Positions 1-10,970 of a stretch of 64,000 nt of DNA are shown piece by piece (within the stretch, counting starts at the first letter, position 1; each line of letters opens with the position of its first letter). The notes beneath the pieces were generated by a model. That model searched no databases and was not told the origin of the DNA. It was given only the letters and a program-made list of their open reading frames with translations. This DNA is from Synchiropus splendidus. Lineage: Eukaryota; Chordata; Actinopteri; Syngnathiformes; Callionymidae. Made by a program: the position numbers and the translations under genes. The stretch covers positions 4,216,001-4,280,000 of the forward strand of contig NC_071350.1 in assembly GCF_027744825.2 (NCBI RefSeq), written 5' to 3'.

Positions 1-703
1 CAAACACCAAACCTCACAGCAAATATAAAACTTTGCAACAAATATAATAACCGAAACATTAACTCACAACAAGTAAGTGTAAGTGTTTGATGCTGCTTTC
101 TGATTTTCAGAAATCTACTATGTTTCACTTTTAAACCTAAGTCCATGGGCTCGTACATGCTCTATACATATATAATGTCGTAGCTCTCGCGATAATAATG
201 GGAATGCTTTTTAAGATATGGAACACCGACAAATAATTCAAATCTGTACTGGGACATATTGTTCCACTTTGCAGGTTATAATGTATTGTCCTTTTTGTGT
301 TACACTGTGGGGACTTCCCATTGGTTTATGTAGTAATGTTGCAGCTTAATGGTGTAGCATCTGAATTTGTTTCTTTTGCAGATGTTGTGTTGTGGCTTAA
401 TGTCATTGTGTTGTAGTGTTTGAATTTGTTGCGACTTTTGCAGAGTTAATGTTGTGTTCTGTGTTTGTATTTGTTGAGCTTTTCCGGCCAACATTCCATC
501 CCCTCCTTTTCCTTGCATGATCAAAGTGCCCATTAAACTTCATTCTTTCATTGTTTGAGAAAAGTTACTCTCCTGTCAGTTTACTCCCCCCTGTTTGGGC
601 ACTGACAATTTGCAAGCAAATGAGCTCTAAATATTGCACTTGGATAATATATACAGGTGGGAGGGGAAATGTTGACGGAGCCACTTTGGTTTTCTGTGTG
701 ATA
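1..703. other. Non-coding stretch with a degenerate short tandem repeat
   Basis: I see no gene. At about 341-475 a phrase recurs: a GCTTAATG start, then TGAATTTGTT, then CTTTTGCAGA. The two copies are about 55-60 bases apart and imperfect, so this looks like an old tandem duplication. The rest is AT-rich and unremarkable. Confidence 0.5.
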
Positions 704-705
704 TA

Positions 706-1241
706 CAGTGGTACCTCGGTTCTCCACCACAATCCGTTCCAGAAGGCCGTTCGAGAAGCAATTTGTTTGAAATCTGAATCGATTTTTCCCATTACAATTA
801 ATGGAAAAAGAAATAATGCATTCCAAGCCTTAAAATAGGCTTTTGTAGGAGTGAATGTAGAGTGTCTGCTGCAGGTGCGCTGTTCCTCTATGTGTGTGGC
901 CGCTGCATGTGGGAGGGGTTGCCGAGTGAGTGACGTCTCTCCAGAAGTGAAGAGGTGCCCGGTGCGTGTCCAGCTCTGAATGTGCGCTTCTGTGCAGTTT
1001 GGCTGTGACAAAGTCATAAACCAAGTAACGCTCTGTCCAAGACTCGCCTCATTCCTGTCCCAGTTCCAGGTGACAACAGGGCATCAAACCCTGGAGTGCG
1101 CGTTCCAGCCCCTCCGGATGTTTTCGGGGGCGTTGGAGTTCTGGATTTTCGTTCGAAATCAGAAGAAAAAAAATCTCAACATTTTTGTTCAAACTCCGAT
1201 TTGTTCAAATTCCGGGACGTTCGAAAACCGAGGTACCACTG
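706..1241. mobile_element. Family A MITE, pogo/Tigger-like, copy 1
   Basis: A 536-bp non-autonomous DNA transposon. It begins CAGTGGTACCTCGGTTCTC and ends with the inverted counterpart ACCGAGGTACCACTG. A TA dinucleotide flanks each side (704-705 and 1242-1243), as expected for the Tc1/mariner/pogo superfamily. There is no transposase domain, so it would depend on an enzyme supplied elsewhere. A second, closely similar copy is at 5076-5580 and a decayed one at 27600-28033. The Tigger-like placement rests on the terminal sequence and TA target; I did not compare it with a library. Confidence 0.85.
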
Positions 1242-1243
1242 TA

Positions 1244-1276
1244 ATGTGATCACGGGTAGTTGGCTGTGTTTTTTGC

Positions 1277-1311
<35 letters not shown>

Positions 1312-1638
1312 CGTTATTGATCCCCTGAGGGATCATAGATAACCTTTCATATTGATTTTTAGCTATAGCTATAGTTCCAAGAAGGGATTGCAGTTTTACA
1401 GGGGGATGGTTTTTTTTTGTTTGTTTGTTTTTTTTGGAGGGTGCCATCCCATCACCATGTTCTTGCAATGACCCTGAATGTTAATAATTTATTGAGGAGA
1501 CACTAGTGACAATTGTTTGTTGGTTGGGTTGTGAACAAAATAATTCCGATGTGTGTTTGAATTTGTCTGTCAGGGTTGGCTGGAAACAGGCTTGGAGTGA
1601 TCTTTGTAGGTTCCACTGGATTTACAAACAGCTGAGTA
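1244..1638. other. Non-coding stretch with a (TG)14 microsatellite
   Basis: No gene is visible. A (TG)14 run sits at 1279-1308, just right of the family A element, and a T/G-rich run is near 1410-1436. The rest is unique-looking sequence up to the family B element. Confidence 0.6.
1279..1308. repeat. (TG)n microsatellite
   Basis: Perfect dinucleotide run of about 14 units, likely polymorphic. Confidence 0.95.
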
Positions 1639-2352
1639 TGTCACGAGTCAAGGGAACGAGGAGCGAAAGCCACGTGTTGAGGACGTGGAGCTGGACCCAA
1701 GTGCGGGTGGTGAAAGTTACAGCCAGGCAGGAGCGAGTTAGAAATAATATTTAATAATTAAACAAACAACTGAATCACAACTGAAAGCGTCACTGAACCG
1801 GGAGAAAACAGAGCAAAATCTAAATGTCCAAAGGGAGAAACCAAACTAGCAGAAGTCCACAAACATGAGTTAAAAAGTCCAAACAGAAAACGTTACTGAA
1901 CCGGGAGAAAACTAACTTAAATCACAGGGAACTAGGGGAGAGACGAAAACACAATGAACCAAGATAGTCAAGAAAAACACCAGGAAACACGAAGAGACAA
2001 AACACTAAACTCAGGCACCAGGGTTTAACCTAGAGTAATCAAAATTAGCTAGCTAGTGCACGGAACGAGAGACTGAAAAAAGGAGAGCCACGAGAACCAG
2101 GAGTTACCACGAGGAACAAGAAGAGTCCAAATCTCAGGAACTAGAGGAGCAATGACCGGGAAAGGGAAACAATGGGAGAAACGCAGCAACTGGAAGAAAC
2201 AATCTGGCACACGTTGCTGGAGTCCAGGTGTTTTTCTAATCAGGGTGATCAGAGGTAGATTGGCTCCAGCCGTGTGCCAAAGAAACAGGAAGAACGGAGG
2301 GAGGTAAACAAAACCAGGACTCAAAGGACAAAATAAAAGCAGGATCATGACA
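1639..2352 (-). mobile_element. Family B element, solo-LTR-like, copy 1
   Basis: A 714-bp element starting TGTCACGA and ending TCATGACA, which is an imperfect 8-bp inverted terminus with TG...CA ends. It is flanked by a 5-bp direct repeat GAGTA (1634-1638 and 2353-2357). TG...CA ends with a 5-bp target duplication are the standard signature of an LTR. There is no internal coding region, so a solo LTR or a terminal-repeat miniature is the simplest reading. Minus orientation is inferred from a degenerate AATAAA-like signal and a downstream gene-like tail on the minus strand. Copies 36567-37194 and 50058-50295 share termini and internal blocks. A DNA transposon that makes 5-bp duplications is the alternative. 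Confidence 0.7.
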
Positions 2353-2869
2353 GAGTAGTAGCAGTCACCACTGAATATTAGTATCAAAAGACACTGTCTG
2401 ACAGTTGTCTCTTGCACACACTATTTCATGACGTCAAAGTTCACGTGTTTCATAATTTATAGAAATTGTGGTGTGGAATAATATCATTCTGCTGTGCGTT
2501 TTTCTGAAGATACATGACATGGTGGAGGTATGAGCTGGTTATGTGCCTTTATGGTTGTTTTTATTGGTGTGTGTTGCTGTTTTTTTCCAAACTGAAACTT
2601 CTACATTAGACCGTAATATTAGTGTGGTCATACGTTTGAGGGATTCAGACATTGACCACTGTCAGTCTGTCCTGGTCGCATTATTGATTTATGGTTTCAC
2701 TGGCACATACAGTGCTTTATTATCTTTCATCTGAAGCATTGTTGCCTTGTTGTTCTAACGGAGATAGTGGAACCTTTTGAACCAATTTTAAGCACAAACA
2801 CAGAAGACAGAAACCCTAATCACAGCTGAGAAAACTGAGATCAAAACAATCATTACTGTATCATGGCAA

Positions 2870-3910
2870 CCATTAAGAGATAATCGACGCATGTGAGTGT
2901 TGGTGGACAAATGCCGGCCATTGTGCTCCCTCTTTTGTCGTCCTGCCCTTTCTATTCTGCTGTCTGTTATTTCCCGTTATCGTGACGTGATGAACAGAAA
3001 CCATCGCTGACGTTGATGATAACAAAGTGGAACGACCCTCCATTGTCGTCCAGCCTCTGTGAAAAATGTACGTTCCGATAAAACACGTTATCAATCGTGA
3101 GACAGCGGAGCGCCCGGAAGTCAGGCGTCGCTAAAGGAGCTTTCTTCAGCCTATTTTAATTGAATGTGTTTGGGATTTCCCCCCCCCCAGTGATATTTAC
3201 GCGATTAAAGCAATGACATGCATTCGGCGATTATTTCATGACATTTCATTGAAAGCAGACTTCAGTCATTTGGCCTTTGCAGATATCGCATTAGAAACAG
3301 TGAGAAGTGATGACTGCCCCAGACGTTTTAAAGCAGAAAATAATTCAGCGGGGAGGCTCATTTCATTTTCTGCGCCATGTCTCAGAATTGATGACTTTTA
3401 TCACCACTACTTATGTCTGCAAAAAGCAATTTGTGGGAGTTATTTGTTGACATTGTCATGCCACTTGTTCATCCTGCTCTCGCGCATTCTCGATGAAGAC
3501 CGGGTGAACAGAACATGAAAAAATGACGGGGCAGCATTAGCACTCTCTAACACAGCATGGCGAAAAGTGGGAGAAAGAAATGCCTTTCAGCACTTTCACA
3601 GCCCTGGGAGATTTAAATAATAAAAAGCACTGGGCCTCTGAACAAACAGGATAATTATGGCCTACAGTCTTCCTGTCGCTCGTCTGGCACGGCCAAGCGG
3701 AAAGAAACATGTTATTACCACTCGAAGGTTCTGCGAGGAGAATTAGGAGGAATAAATGTTTCATGGCGAAGGATGGCTGCGCGGCGAATCCCTCTGACCA
3801 AATCGACACTCACATTTTAATGCGTTTCAATTATTTTATAGGACGGTGGCGACAGAAACTTCCCCAGCTGTATGGAAGACGCCCACGCGTGCTGTCACAA
3901 CAGTAAATCA
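2870..3910. promoter_or_regulatory. Candidate conserved non-coding element
   Basis: Unique-looking sequence of high complexity with many CpG dinucleotides despite the AT-rich setting. It has homeodomain-type cores (AATTGAATG, AGGATAATTATGG) and no repeat similarity within the window. Open frames are short and unrelated to known domains. A developmental enhancer is possible. This is inference from composition only; cross-species conservation was not measured. Confidence 0.25.
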
Positions 3911-4055
3911 GGGAATGACTCAAGAGCGGGATCACAGTAGGAGCCAGAGCCCAAATTGATGGGCTTGGGAGTGAATGCCAAACAACAGCTTACATATTCA
4001 GCGTGGGGAAAAGTGGATTTTAGTCCCACCCGCCCCTATCCAGCCTTGTAAATAG

Positions 4056-4112
4056 GTTGACAGCACATACAGCCCCACCTGCTGCGGCTGGAACACAATC
4101 TGTGCTGTCAAC
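4056..4112. repeat. 12-bp perfect inverted repeat (hairpin)
   Basis: GTTGACAGCACA at 4056-4067 pairs exactly with TGTGCTGTCAAC at 4101-4112, leaving a 33-base loop. No terminator or transposon context explains it. Confidence 0.8.
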
Positions 4113-4881
4113 TGTCCGGGTCTTTGATATCATTCTAAGTAGAACAGGCAAAATAAAACGGAAAACATCAATTATTGGAGTGCTTTAAGGCGGCGCCCCC
4201 TGCGGCTGGAAGGGATGAACCCAATATTTAGTTGAGATACTGTCAAATGTTAGAAGTCTAACTGGCTGCATTCATATTTAGGCACACTGTGTTTGCACCT
4301 CTTAATTGCTTCCTCCTCAGTTGCTTCTCCCGCTGGCCGCTCAAGAGCAGGGGTCTGCAACCTGCTGCTCCGCAGCTATATGGATCACGCTGCAGTGGCA
4401 CCCTGTGACTTAGAGAAGAATAAAAGGAGAGAGTATTATGGAAGTAATAGCCAAGGTGAAGCATGATACTGTGTGAGCTTAAAGAGCTTTTTTCTACAGC
4501 CTGTGTAACCAGGAAACAAGCACATCACACACTGAAATGTCAAATACACTTTAACAATAGTATACATGACAGAACAATTCAAATGAAAATTCAAATCATT
4601 AAATATTCAGTTTAACCATGGGAGTGCGTGTTCATGTTGTACTTCCTCTGACTGCAGGGGAAAACAGTGAATAAGACACATGAAGCAGAAGAAGGTGACA
4701 TTTAGTGAAAATTGTACATGCTCATTTACATCATCAAAAGATAGGTTTGCAGATTTTGGTAATGGAAGTGTCTCTTGGCTCCATCTGCGAGTTATGGGGA
4801 GATGAAACATCATGAAACAGAGGTGCTCTTGGTTTAGGATTTTTTAGAAAAGCCAAACATCTTGAAGCAGACAGTGCCTTC

Positions 4882-5601
4882 TAGTGATGGGTACATGAGG
4901 TTTCATGAAAGAATGTCCTGGTCTTCAGAGGCCACAAGATGGTGGCTGCTGTAAAATGTTTGGACTTCAACAACTAAATTCAAACCTCACATAATTTCTA
5001 AAGCAAGAGTGTCATCGAGTGGCCTATGATATTTCGGACATTGTTCCATGAACCCTGCAATACTGTTTCAAGATACAGTGGTACCTCGGTTCTCGACCAC
5101 AATCTGTTCCAGACGGCCGTTCGAGAAGCAACTTGTTTGAAATCTGAATCTGATTTTTCCCATTACAATGAATGGAAAAAGAAATGATGCGTTCCAAGCC
5201 TTAAAATAGGCTTTTGTAGGAGTGAATGTAGAGTGTCTGCTGCAGGTGCGCTGTTCGTCTGTGTGTGTGGCCGCTGCATGTGGGAGGGGTTGCCGAGTGA
5301 GTGAGGTCTCTCCAGAAGTGAAGAGGTGCCCGGTGCGTGTCCAGCTCTGAATGTGTGCTTCTGTGCAGTTTGGCTGTGACAAAGTCATAAACCAAGTAAC
5401 GCTCTGTCCCAGACTCGCCTCATCCCTGTCCCAGCTCCAGCCCACAACAGGACATCAAACCCTGGAGTGTGAGCTCCAGCCTCGGAGGAGAGCGAGCACC
5501 TCCCCTGTGACACTCTACCACGGTCCAGATTTGTCCGATTTGTTCGAGTTCCGGGACGTTCGAAAACTGAGGTACCACTGTACCTCATCTACCCACCACT
5601 A
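4882..5601. mobile_element. Family D MITE copy 1, interrupted by family A
   Basis: The left part (4882-5075) starts TAGTGATGGGTACATGAGG and carries the family body with GAGGCCACAAGATGG. The right terminus (5581-5601) reads TACCTCATCTACCCACCACTA, the inverted counterpart of the start. Between them sits a complete family A element (5076-5580). Removing it and one TA joins the right arm as in other D copies such as 46426-46663. The hAT-like assignment comes from the TAGTGATGGG terminus and is tentative. Confidence 0.8.
5076..5580. mobile_element. Family A MITE, pogo/Tigger-like, copy 2
   Basis: A 505-bp element with CAGTGGTACCTCGGTTCTC at the left and GAGGTACCACTG at the right, flanked by TA on both sides (5074-5075 and 5581-5582). 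It is highly similar to 706-1241 along its whole length, including the GAGTGAATGTAGAGTGTC block, with short indels. It is inserted in the right terminus of a family D element, so it is the younger of the two. It contains no transposase. Confidence 0.87.
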
Positions 5602-7700
5602 CGATCATCTATCCGTCTCTACCATCTACATCCACGTGTAAGTGAACATTTGTTCAGAAAACGTTCTCAGCATGAAATTGGTTGGGGTGAGCTTTTGGCA
5701 GATGAAAAGTGTAATCTGTCTTGGTGACCTCATGTAGCTGAAAAACATTTGGACCAAAATGTGAGGACGCCCATTTCTTTGTCATTACTGTTTACTAAGT
5801 GTGAGCATGTCTTTTTGTGTGCTTTACTTGTGAGTGTGGTGTCTTGGGACTGTAACCCTCTCAGGAATTTTCAAACAAAACAAACAACACATGTCATCTC
5901 TTCATTTCATAGACATGGAAAATATGAAAAATATATTTCATGACAGAGCGCCCCAATTTTTTAGAGCTCTAGAAAAAAAAAAAGATGTGATGTTTCACTG
6001 CAGTTGTCCAAAGTCAAACATGAAACAGTAGCCTCAGAAAATTGGGATGCTGTTTCTTGAAACCTCATCAACCCATCAGTTGTAGTCTGCATGTAGGAGC
6101 CTAAATGCACTTCTTGAATTTTTGGTTTTGAAAGTTTATCAAGTTAATTTAAAAACAGATACAATTTCTAACAATAAAAGTTTATTATTTGGATGAAGGG
6201 CTGTTCACGGGTATTTTCTGTTTATTTGTGTTATTTGTTATTTATCAGTTGTATGGTTTGAGGTGGATGGGAGCATGTTGAATTTTTGAGTTTTGAGTTG
6301 CTGCGCACCTTTAGTCATCTTGGGGTTTCCATAAGGGCAGTGGTGCTGGCAGTCTTGAAAAAGTGAGAGTGGAGCCCCACGGTTTATGATCTCTCTCTCG
6401 CTGTCTCTGTGGATAACTTCCCATACGTTGTTGCTTGGATGTTACGGATGCTTCAATGCCCTTTTTTGTACTTTTTTACTGTTTGGCACCAGTAAACTGT
6501 TGAAACATTTACAAACGATTCTATGTGGATTTATTCAACAACGCAACGAAAATATTGAGAGCGTCAAGCCGAGCTCTTTTGTGTGGATACCTACATTGCA
6601 CATGGTGTTCAGAGGTTTGTGCAGAGGACGGGACTTCAGGTTACATGTGAGTTTCTGCATGCGAGTATGCACAAACCTTGGCCCAGACCTCGGTGTGGGT
6701 CTCAGTCTGTGGACTGGCACCAACCAAACCGATGTCGATTGGTAACAAACCCCAGATGTAAGTTGCACAAAACTTTCTGAACTACCAACGCCATGAAAGG
6801 GAATTGCATGGACTATGTTCTACAACCGCAATGTACACAAACTAACTGCATGAGCAAAACATTCTTGAATTTTTCGAAAGTCCCATACATGCTGACGTTT
6901 CACTATGTCAAAAACAAAAAAATGTAGGTGCACCAGCCAGCGCAGATGCAGAGTTGGTTGTATTCGCACAAGTTCAGTGTTGGACAGGCCAAAAACTGAA
7001 CCAACGTCCTCATCCTCATTTGTCGCTTGAGCGTTACAGCGCCTCTCTGAAGCCTGACAATTGTGCTGCAGTGTTATAGGTTCTTTTTAGTCAGTTTGTC
7101 TGGATCCCCGAGGCAGCTCCGATTGAAACCTTCAGGGAGCCATAATCTTGAAGCAGTTGTGGGAAGTGAAAGAGCCATGAGCGCGTGTACTGTGAAAATG
7201 AATACACTGAATAATGAAAACAATGCATAAGACACTACAATGATGAAGACTGAGGACTGTCAACTATTAAAGCTGACGGTTTTCCAAAACGGGTTCATGG
7301 CTTGTCTGGCTACAGGACCCATGAACCAGACCAAATCCATGAAAATCCGACCTTCATTGGAAAGACGTTGCAAAGAGACAGAGAGAGACAACATTTTAAA
7401 AATATCAGCGTAATACACTCCCATTCACTCTATTTATTTGGCCTTTATTTGGACAAAAGACCACTCAGGGTTTTAATGTGAACGTATGGCAGTTGCTCTG
7501 CCTGTGGTAAGTGTTTAACTTTTAATGGACAATAATGGGACTTCAACTTAATATTCAAATCATTAAGCTCAGATTTTTATCATCAGAAAATTTGGATTTT
7601 TGCCTGCCTCTAACACTTCATAACACACGCACACACTCAACATCTATGAACTCAGAGGACTAAGCAAATTCAATTCCCCTCATCCAACTGCAGGATGATT
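5602..7700. other. Non-coding stretch
   Basis: No gene recognised. A decayed family D copy lies at 5935-6079. The rest has only short open frames with no family signature. Confidence 0.5.
5935..6079. mobile_element. Family D MITE fragment (copy 2)
   Basis: The right terminus is clear: TGTTTCTTGAAACCTCATCA followed by ACCCATCAG, ending near 6079. The left limit is uncertain; a TTTCATGACAGAGCGCC stretch near 5937 may be the degraded left arm. Confidence 0.5.
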
Positions 7701-8539
7701 TAGCTGTTTTTACGTGTCACAGGGACTGAGCTCTTACTGGCGGGGTTCTGGGTCTGGCTCCAACATGTGTGCAGCTGCCAGCGCTAATGTTCACTGGAAC
7801 AGATGGCAATGTAATGGAAAGAGCTTGTCTCCATTAGCCGCTCCGCTTTTCTGCAACACAGCCGTCGCTTTCGCAACTTTCACCCTCAGAAAAACAAACC
7901 AGCGGCTCAACGCAAACACAACATGACCTTTAGGTTTGATGATGCGTCACCTCGCCTGATTCATCTTGTCTTGAACTCACATGCTTCAATTTTGGGAGCT
8001 TTTTTGTAACTTAGGGCCCTCACAGAAGAGGACTGTTTTGATAAAAAAAAGAAGCCCTTGGTGTTTGCTGACACGTCAGAAATCTAGTTGAAGAAAACAA
8101 ACTTCACTTTGGTTTCAGTTCAAGCAGATTAAATTTTAGGAAACCGTTTGATTTGACAATTGTTTAAGGGAATTCTGTAACACTGTAAGGTATATTTTAT
8201 TTTAAAAAAAAAGGCACATTAAAAGGTTTGCTTTTGTGTCAATTAAATGACTGAATATTAATCTGTAAAAGAAGAAGACTTGAATATTGGCATATTTAAT
8301 GGAAATATGTAGCATAACAAGAGGAGATGTGGTGTTAAAACAGTACAATACAGTGTACTAATGTTTGTTTTTGGCTCTGCCACTGTACTGCAACTGTAGA
8401 GTGAAGAAAAATAATAAACAGAGAAAACACGTTTCAAGTAAAAAGGTACATTTTAAATGAATTGAAAATGGGGCATAGGTGGCTGACTGGTGCAATGAAA
8501 GAAGCATGTTTGAATGAGAATAATTGAGCGATAGGTTTG

Positions 8540-8900
8540 TCCACGCTCATCCTCAGTGAAGCGCCTGAAAGGTCCCTGCAGGTTTACTTTGGGTCCTCCT
8601 CTCTGTCTCTGTGTTTAGCTGTGGCTATGCACAGAGGGGCTTTCACTCAGGGAGGAGCCACCGACCACCAGACTCTATTCATTATGAATGTGTTTGCAGG
8701 GCAAGGCCATGTTGATGCCTCGTGGCACATGGAAAAAAAAACTTTTTGCGTCTTCCTTTTTTCCTCCCTCTGATTACTGAAGCCCTTAATGAAACGCCGC
8801 CGCTCTCTCAGACCAATTAGCATTTTAAGCAATTAGAGCAGGAAGGAGTTTCAGAGTCATTTTCAGCAGAGACAGTTTCCACCTCAGGTTAAGTGGCGGC
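8540..8900. promoter_or_regulatory. Candidate conserved non-coding element
   Basis: Unique sequence with paired homeodomain-type cores: CCAATTAGCATTTTAAGC followed by AATTAGAGC (about 8813-8838), and ATTCATTATGAATG near 8678. No repeat or coding signal explains it. Regulatory function is inferred from motif clustering alone. Confidence 0.22.
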
Positions 8901-9399
8901 TGAATTCTGAATTCCTGGGAGAGAAAGTCTCTTTCAAACGGATGTATGGTTTGTAGTCTGCATGTGCCGACAAACTCAGTTCATCACCAAAAAACATCTT
9001 TGTCATTTTCGGCTCCATTTTATGTTGGGTTTTTTTTCAACGCCTTTTACTCAGCAAAAGAGAACAAACACAAAGTTTATGACGCTTCTGAGTTCTTGGT
9101 GTACAGACGCCAAGTGCCATCAAAATGAAAAATGAATCAAAAAACGTTCATAAGTCAGGCGTCGAAAGTCACAAAAAGCGCAATGGGGTGAGGATAGAGT
9201 TCCCTTTTAAGTTGGCCTTTCTATTCATTGGATTATAATGAATTCACTTGAGTATTATTTTAGTGATAATTGCAGCATAAATGCCAAGAAATCTTTGCCA
9301 TTTACATGATTGATAAAATCATTAATTTGTGTCACGTGTGAAACTTAATGATCTGACGCAAGACTTTTTTTTTTTTAGCTCTCTCTTTAGCTGAAATTG

Positions 9400-9650
9400 C
9401 CGAACGTTGAAGCTCTTGTTTTCAACTGTTGATGCGTGTTTGAGCAGCACAGCAGAGGAACTGTGAGGAGCGGCCTTATGGAGCGGTGTATTAGCCAAGA
9501 AAACAACTGAAAGAAAACCATCATCCACGGTGGATTGTGGTATAATGCTGTTTTGCATAAAGTGCTTAATGAGATATACAATCAAGCACAGTTTGCTCCG
9601 CGCCCATAAGAGATATTCAGTCATGAATAATTATAAATAATCACAACTTT
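9400..9650. promoter_or_regulatory. Candidate conserved non-coding element
   Basis: Unique block with TAAT-rich cores (GTGCTTAATGAGATAT, CATGAATAATTATAAATAAT) and retained CpGs. The minus-strand open frame 9322-9624 shows no protein family. Conservation has not been tested. Confidence 0.2.
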
Positions 9651-10324
9651 CTTCATGGTTCCCCTCACTTCATTCCAAGTAGTTAATTTTCATGTTGTTT
9701 CACAATAATGACTTTTTGATAGTGTTCCAGCAGTGCACAAATAGTCCAGAACGGAACAAGGAGTCTCCTCTTTTGATAGAAACACTGAAAGAAATACACA
9801 CAATCCTTCTTTATAAACTTGTTATGAACAACTGGGCCGCCTCAACAACAACACGTTCCACTCATCAGGTTGTTAACAGGCTTCTGAGGTGTGACCTCAA
9901 CCCTCAGTAATTTGCCAGCTAAAATCAACACACTTTATAGTCATTTTCCTGTGTTGAAGTAATATGTTTGACGGAAATAAAATAGAGCAAGTACTATATG
10001 TACGGTGTATATGTTGAAGGGAAAAGTTTGCTTTATGCTATTCTCTGTTTTGGCTACAAATGAAGGCTATACATAAGGATATATGGAGCATATTAACAGG
10101 ACAATACCATGATGGAGGGGCATCTGGTAAGAAGAAAAAATAAAATATAAAATAATAATTTTAAAAAATGAATAAAGAAATGAATAAATATGAGCCCAAT
10201 TTTTGTTTTTATTTACGACAGTGTAAAGTTAGATTAATTAGACATTCAGCCAAAAAAAACTTTAATATACATATTGTTGGCATGTTGCAAGTCAGAATAC
10301 AGGTAGGTTACAAGTTTTCTCTGG

Positions 10325-10658
10325 TGTGATCTGTCCACTGATGCCACATGTTGTCCGGCCAATGGGTTCTACACTCAGGGCGTCCAGAGAGCAGGAGGAG
10401 AACCGGAAGAACCAGAGAAGCAGTGGGATGAAGACTTTTGTCCGCTCTTTGTTTGGACTCATTCCATTGTTGGCTCTTCCCGGTTTCGGTGAGGCTTTGG
10501 ATTTATTTTCTGTTTTCTTCTTGGGGTTCAGTGACGCCTTTCATTGTATATTTTTGTATTACTTATTAAGTTGTTTGATTTGACATGATCCAGGCTCCTG
10601 TTTGTTCCTGTCTTTCATCAGTGCACTTGGATCCCGCCCCGCGTCTTGAACCATAACA
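10325..10658 (+). mobile_element. Family B (solo-LTR-like) partial copy
   Basis: The right part reads GCACTTGGATCCCGCCC and ends CCATAACA (10658). This matches the reverse complement of the family B left end at 1639-1710 (GGACCCAAGTGCGGG). The left boundary is uncertain and no target duplication is visible. A decayed RTE fragment follows at 10690. Confidence 0.5.
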
Positions 10659-10689
10659 TAACTTGTGTATCCTCTGTACTGACACCTAT

Positions 10690-10970
10690 TGTCTTCATGT
10701 TCTCCTTCTTCACATCCATGAACTTGTGGTTGTCTTTGTGTTCTTCTTTTGCCTGGTGCTTCCAGTTCAAGCAGTCTTCATCCAGTATCACCAGTTTTTT
10801 TCTCGCTACACGTCCAAACTATCTGAGTCCCTATAACTTTATCTCCAAACTTCCCTCTGATATTCCTGCTTCTAATTCCTTGACAACCCAAGAAAAACCA
10901 GAGTATCTTTAACACTGCTTCCTCTCTTAATGTCTGACCTACTGCCACCAACCCACGGCTCCTGAGCTGC
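10690..10970 (-). pseudogene. RTE-type non-LTR retrotransposon, decayed reverse transcriptase fragment
   Basis: On the minus strand the translation includes LKILWFFLGCQGIRS, then IRGKFGDKV and VWTCSEKK. This aligns with KMLRFSLGVSRMDRIRKQ, IRGTAHVRCLGDKV and WFGHVQRRE of the better-preserved fragment at 12455-13030. Both are the C-terminal part of an RTE-like reverse transcriptase, downstream of the catalytic palm. Indels and substitutions disrupt the frame, so it is dead. It lies in the opposite orientation to the 12.5 kb fragment, so they are two separate insertions. Confidence 0.65.

Larger units (their letters stand above)
2353..4881. other. Non-coding stretch; CpG-retaining block in the middle
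   Basis: No gene recognised. A palindromic TGACGTCA (CRE-type) is at 2429-2436. From about 2870 to 3910 the sequence keeps many CpGs and TAAT cores, unlike its flanks (separate entry). At 4056-4112 there is a 12-bp perfect inverted repeat, and at 4189-4209 a CTCF-like motif. Small open frames here show no recognisable protein. Confidence 0.5.
7700..10324. other. Non-coding stretch with several candidate regulatory blocks
   Basis: No gene or recognised transposon. Three higher-complexity blocks stand out from AT-rich filler: about 7710-7960, 8540-8900 and 9400-9650. A T-box-type half-site AGGTGTGA lies at 9887-9894 inside a small TGAGGT/ACCTCA palindrome. Poly-T and poly-A runs near 8045, 8205 and 9365 are simple sequence. 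Confidence 0.5.

Noticed and set aside
2429..2436. CRE-type palindrome TGACGTCA (also at 31515-31522)
   Set aside because: Eight-base matches are expected a few times in 64 kb; no promoter context.
5068..5445. 125-codon minus frame similar to one at 565-1017
   Set aside because: The similarity reflects two copies of the family A MITE, not a gene family.
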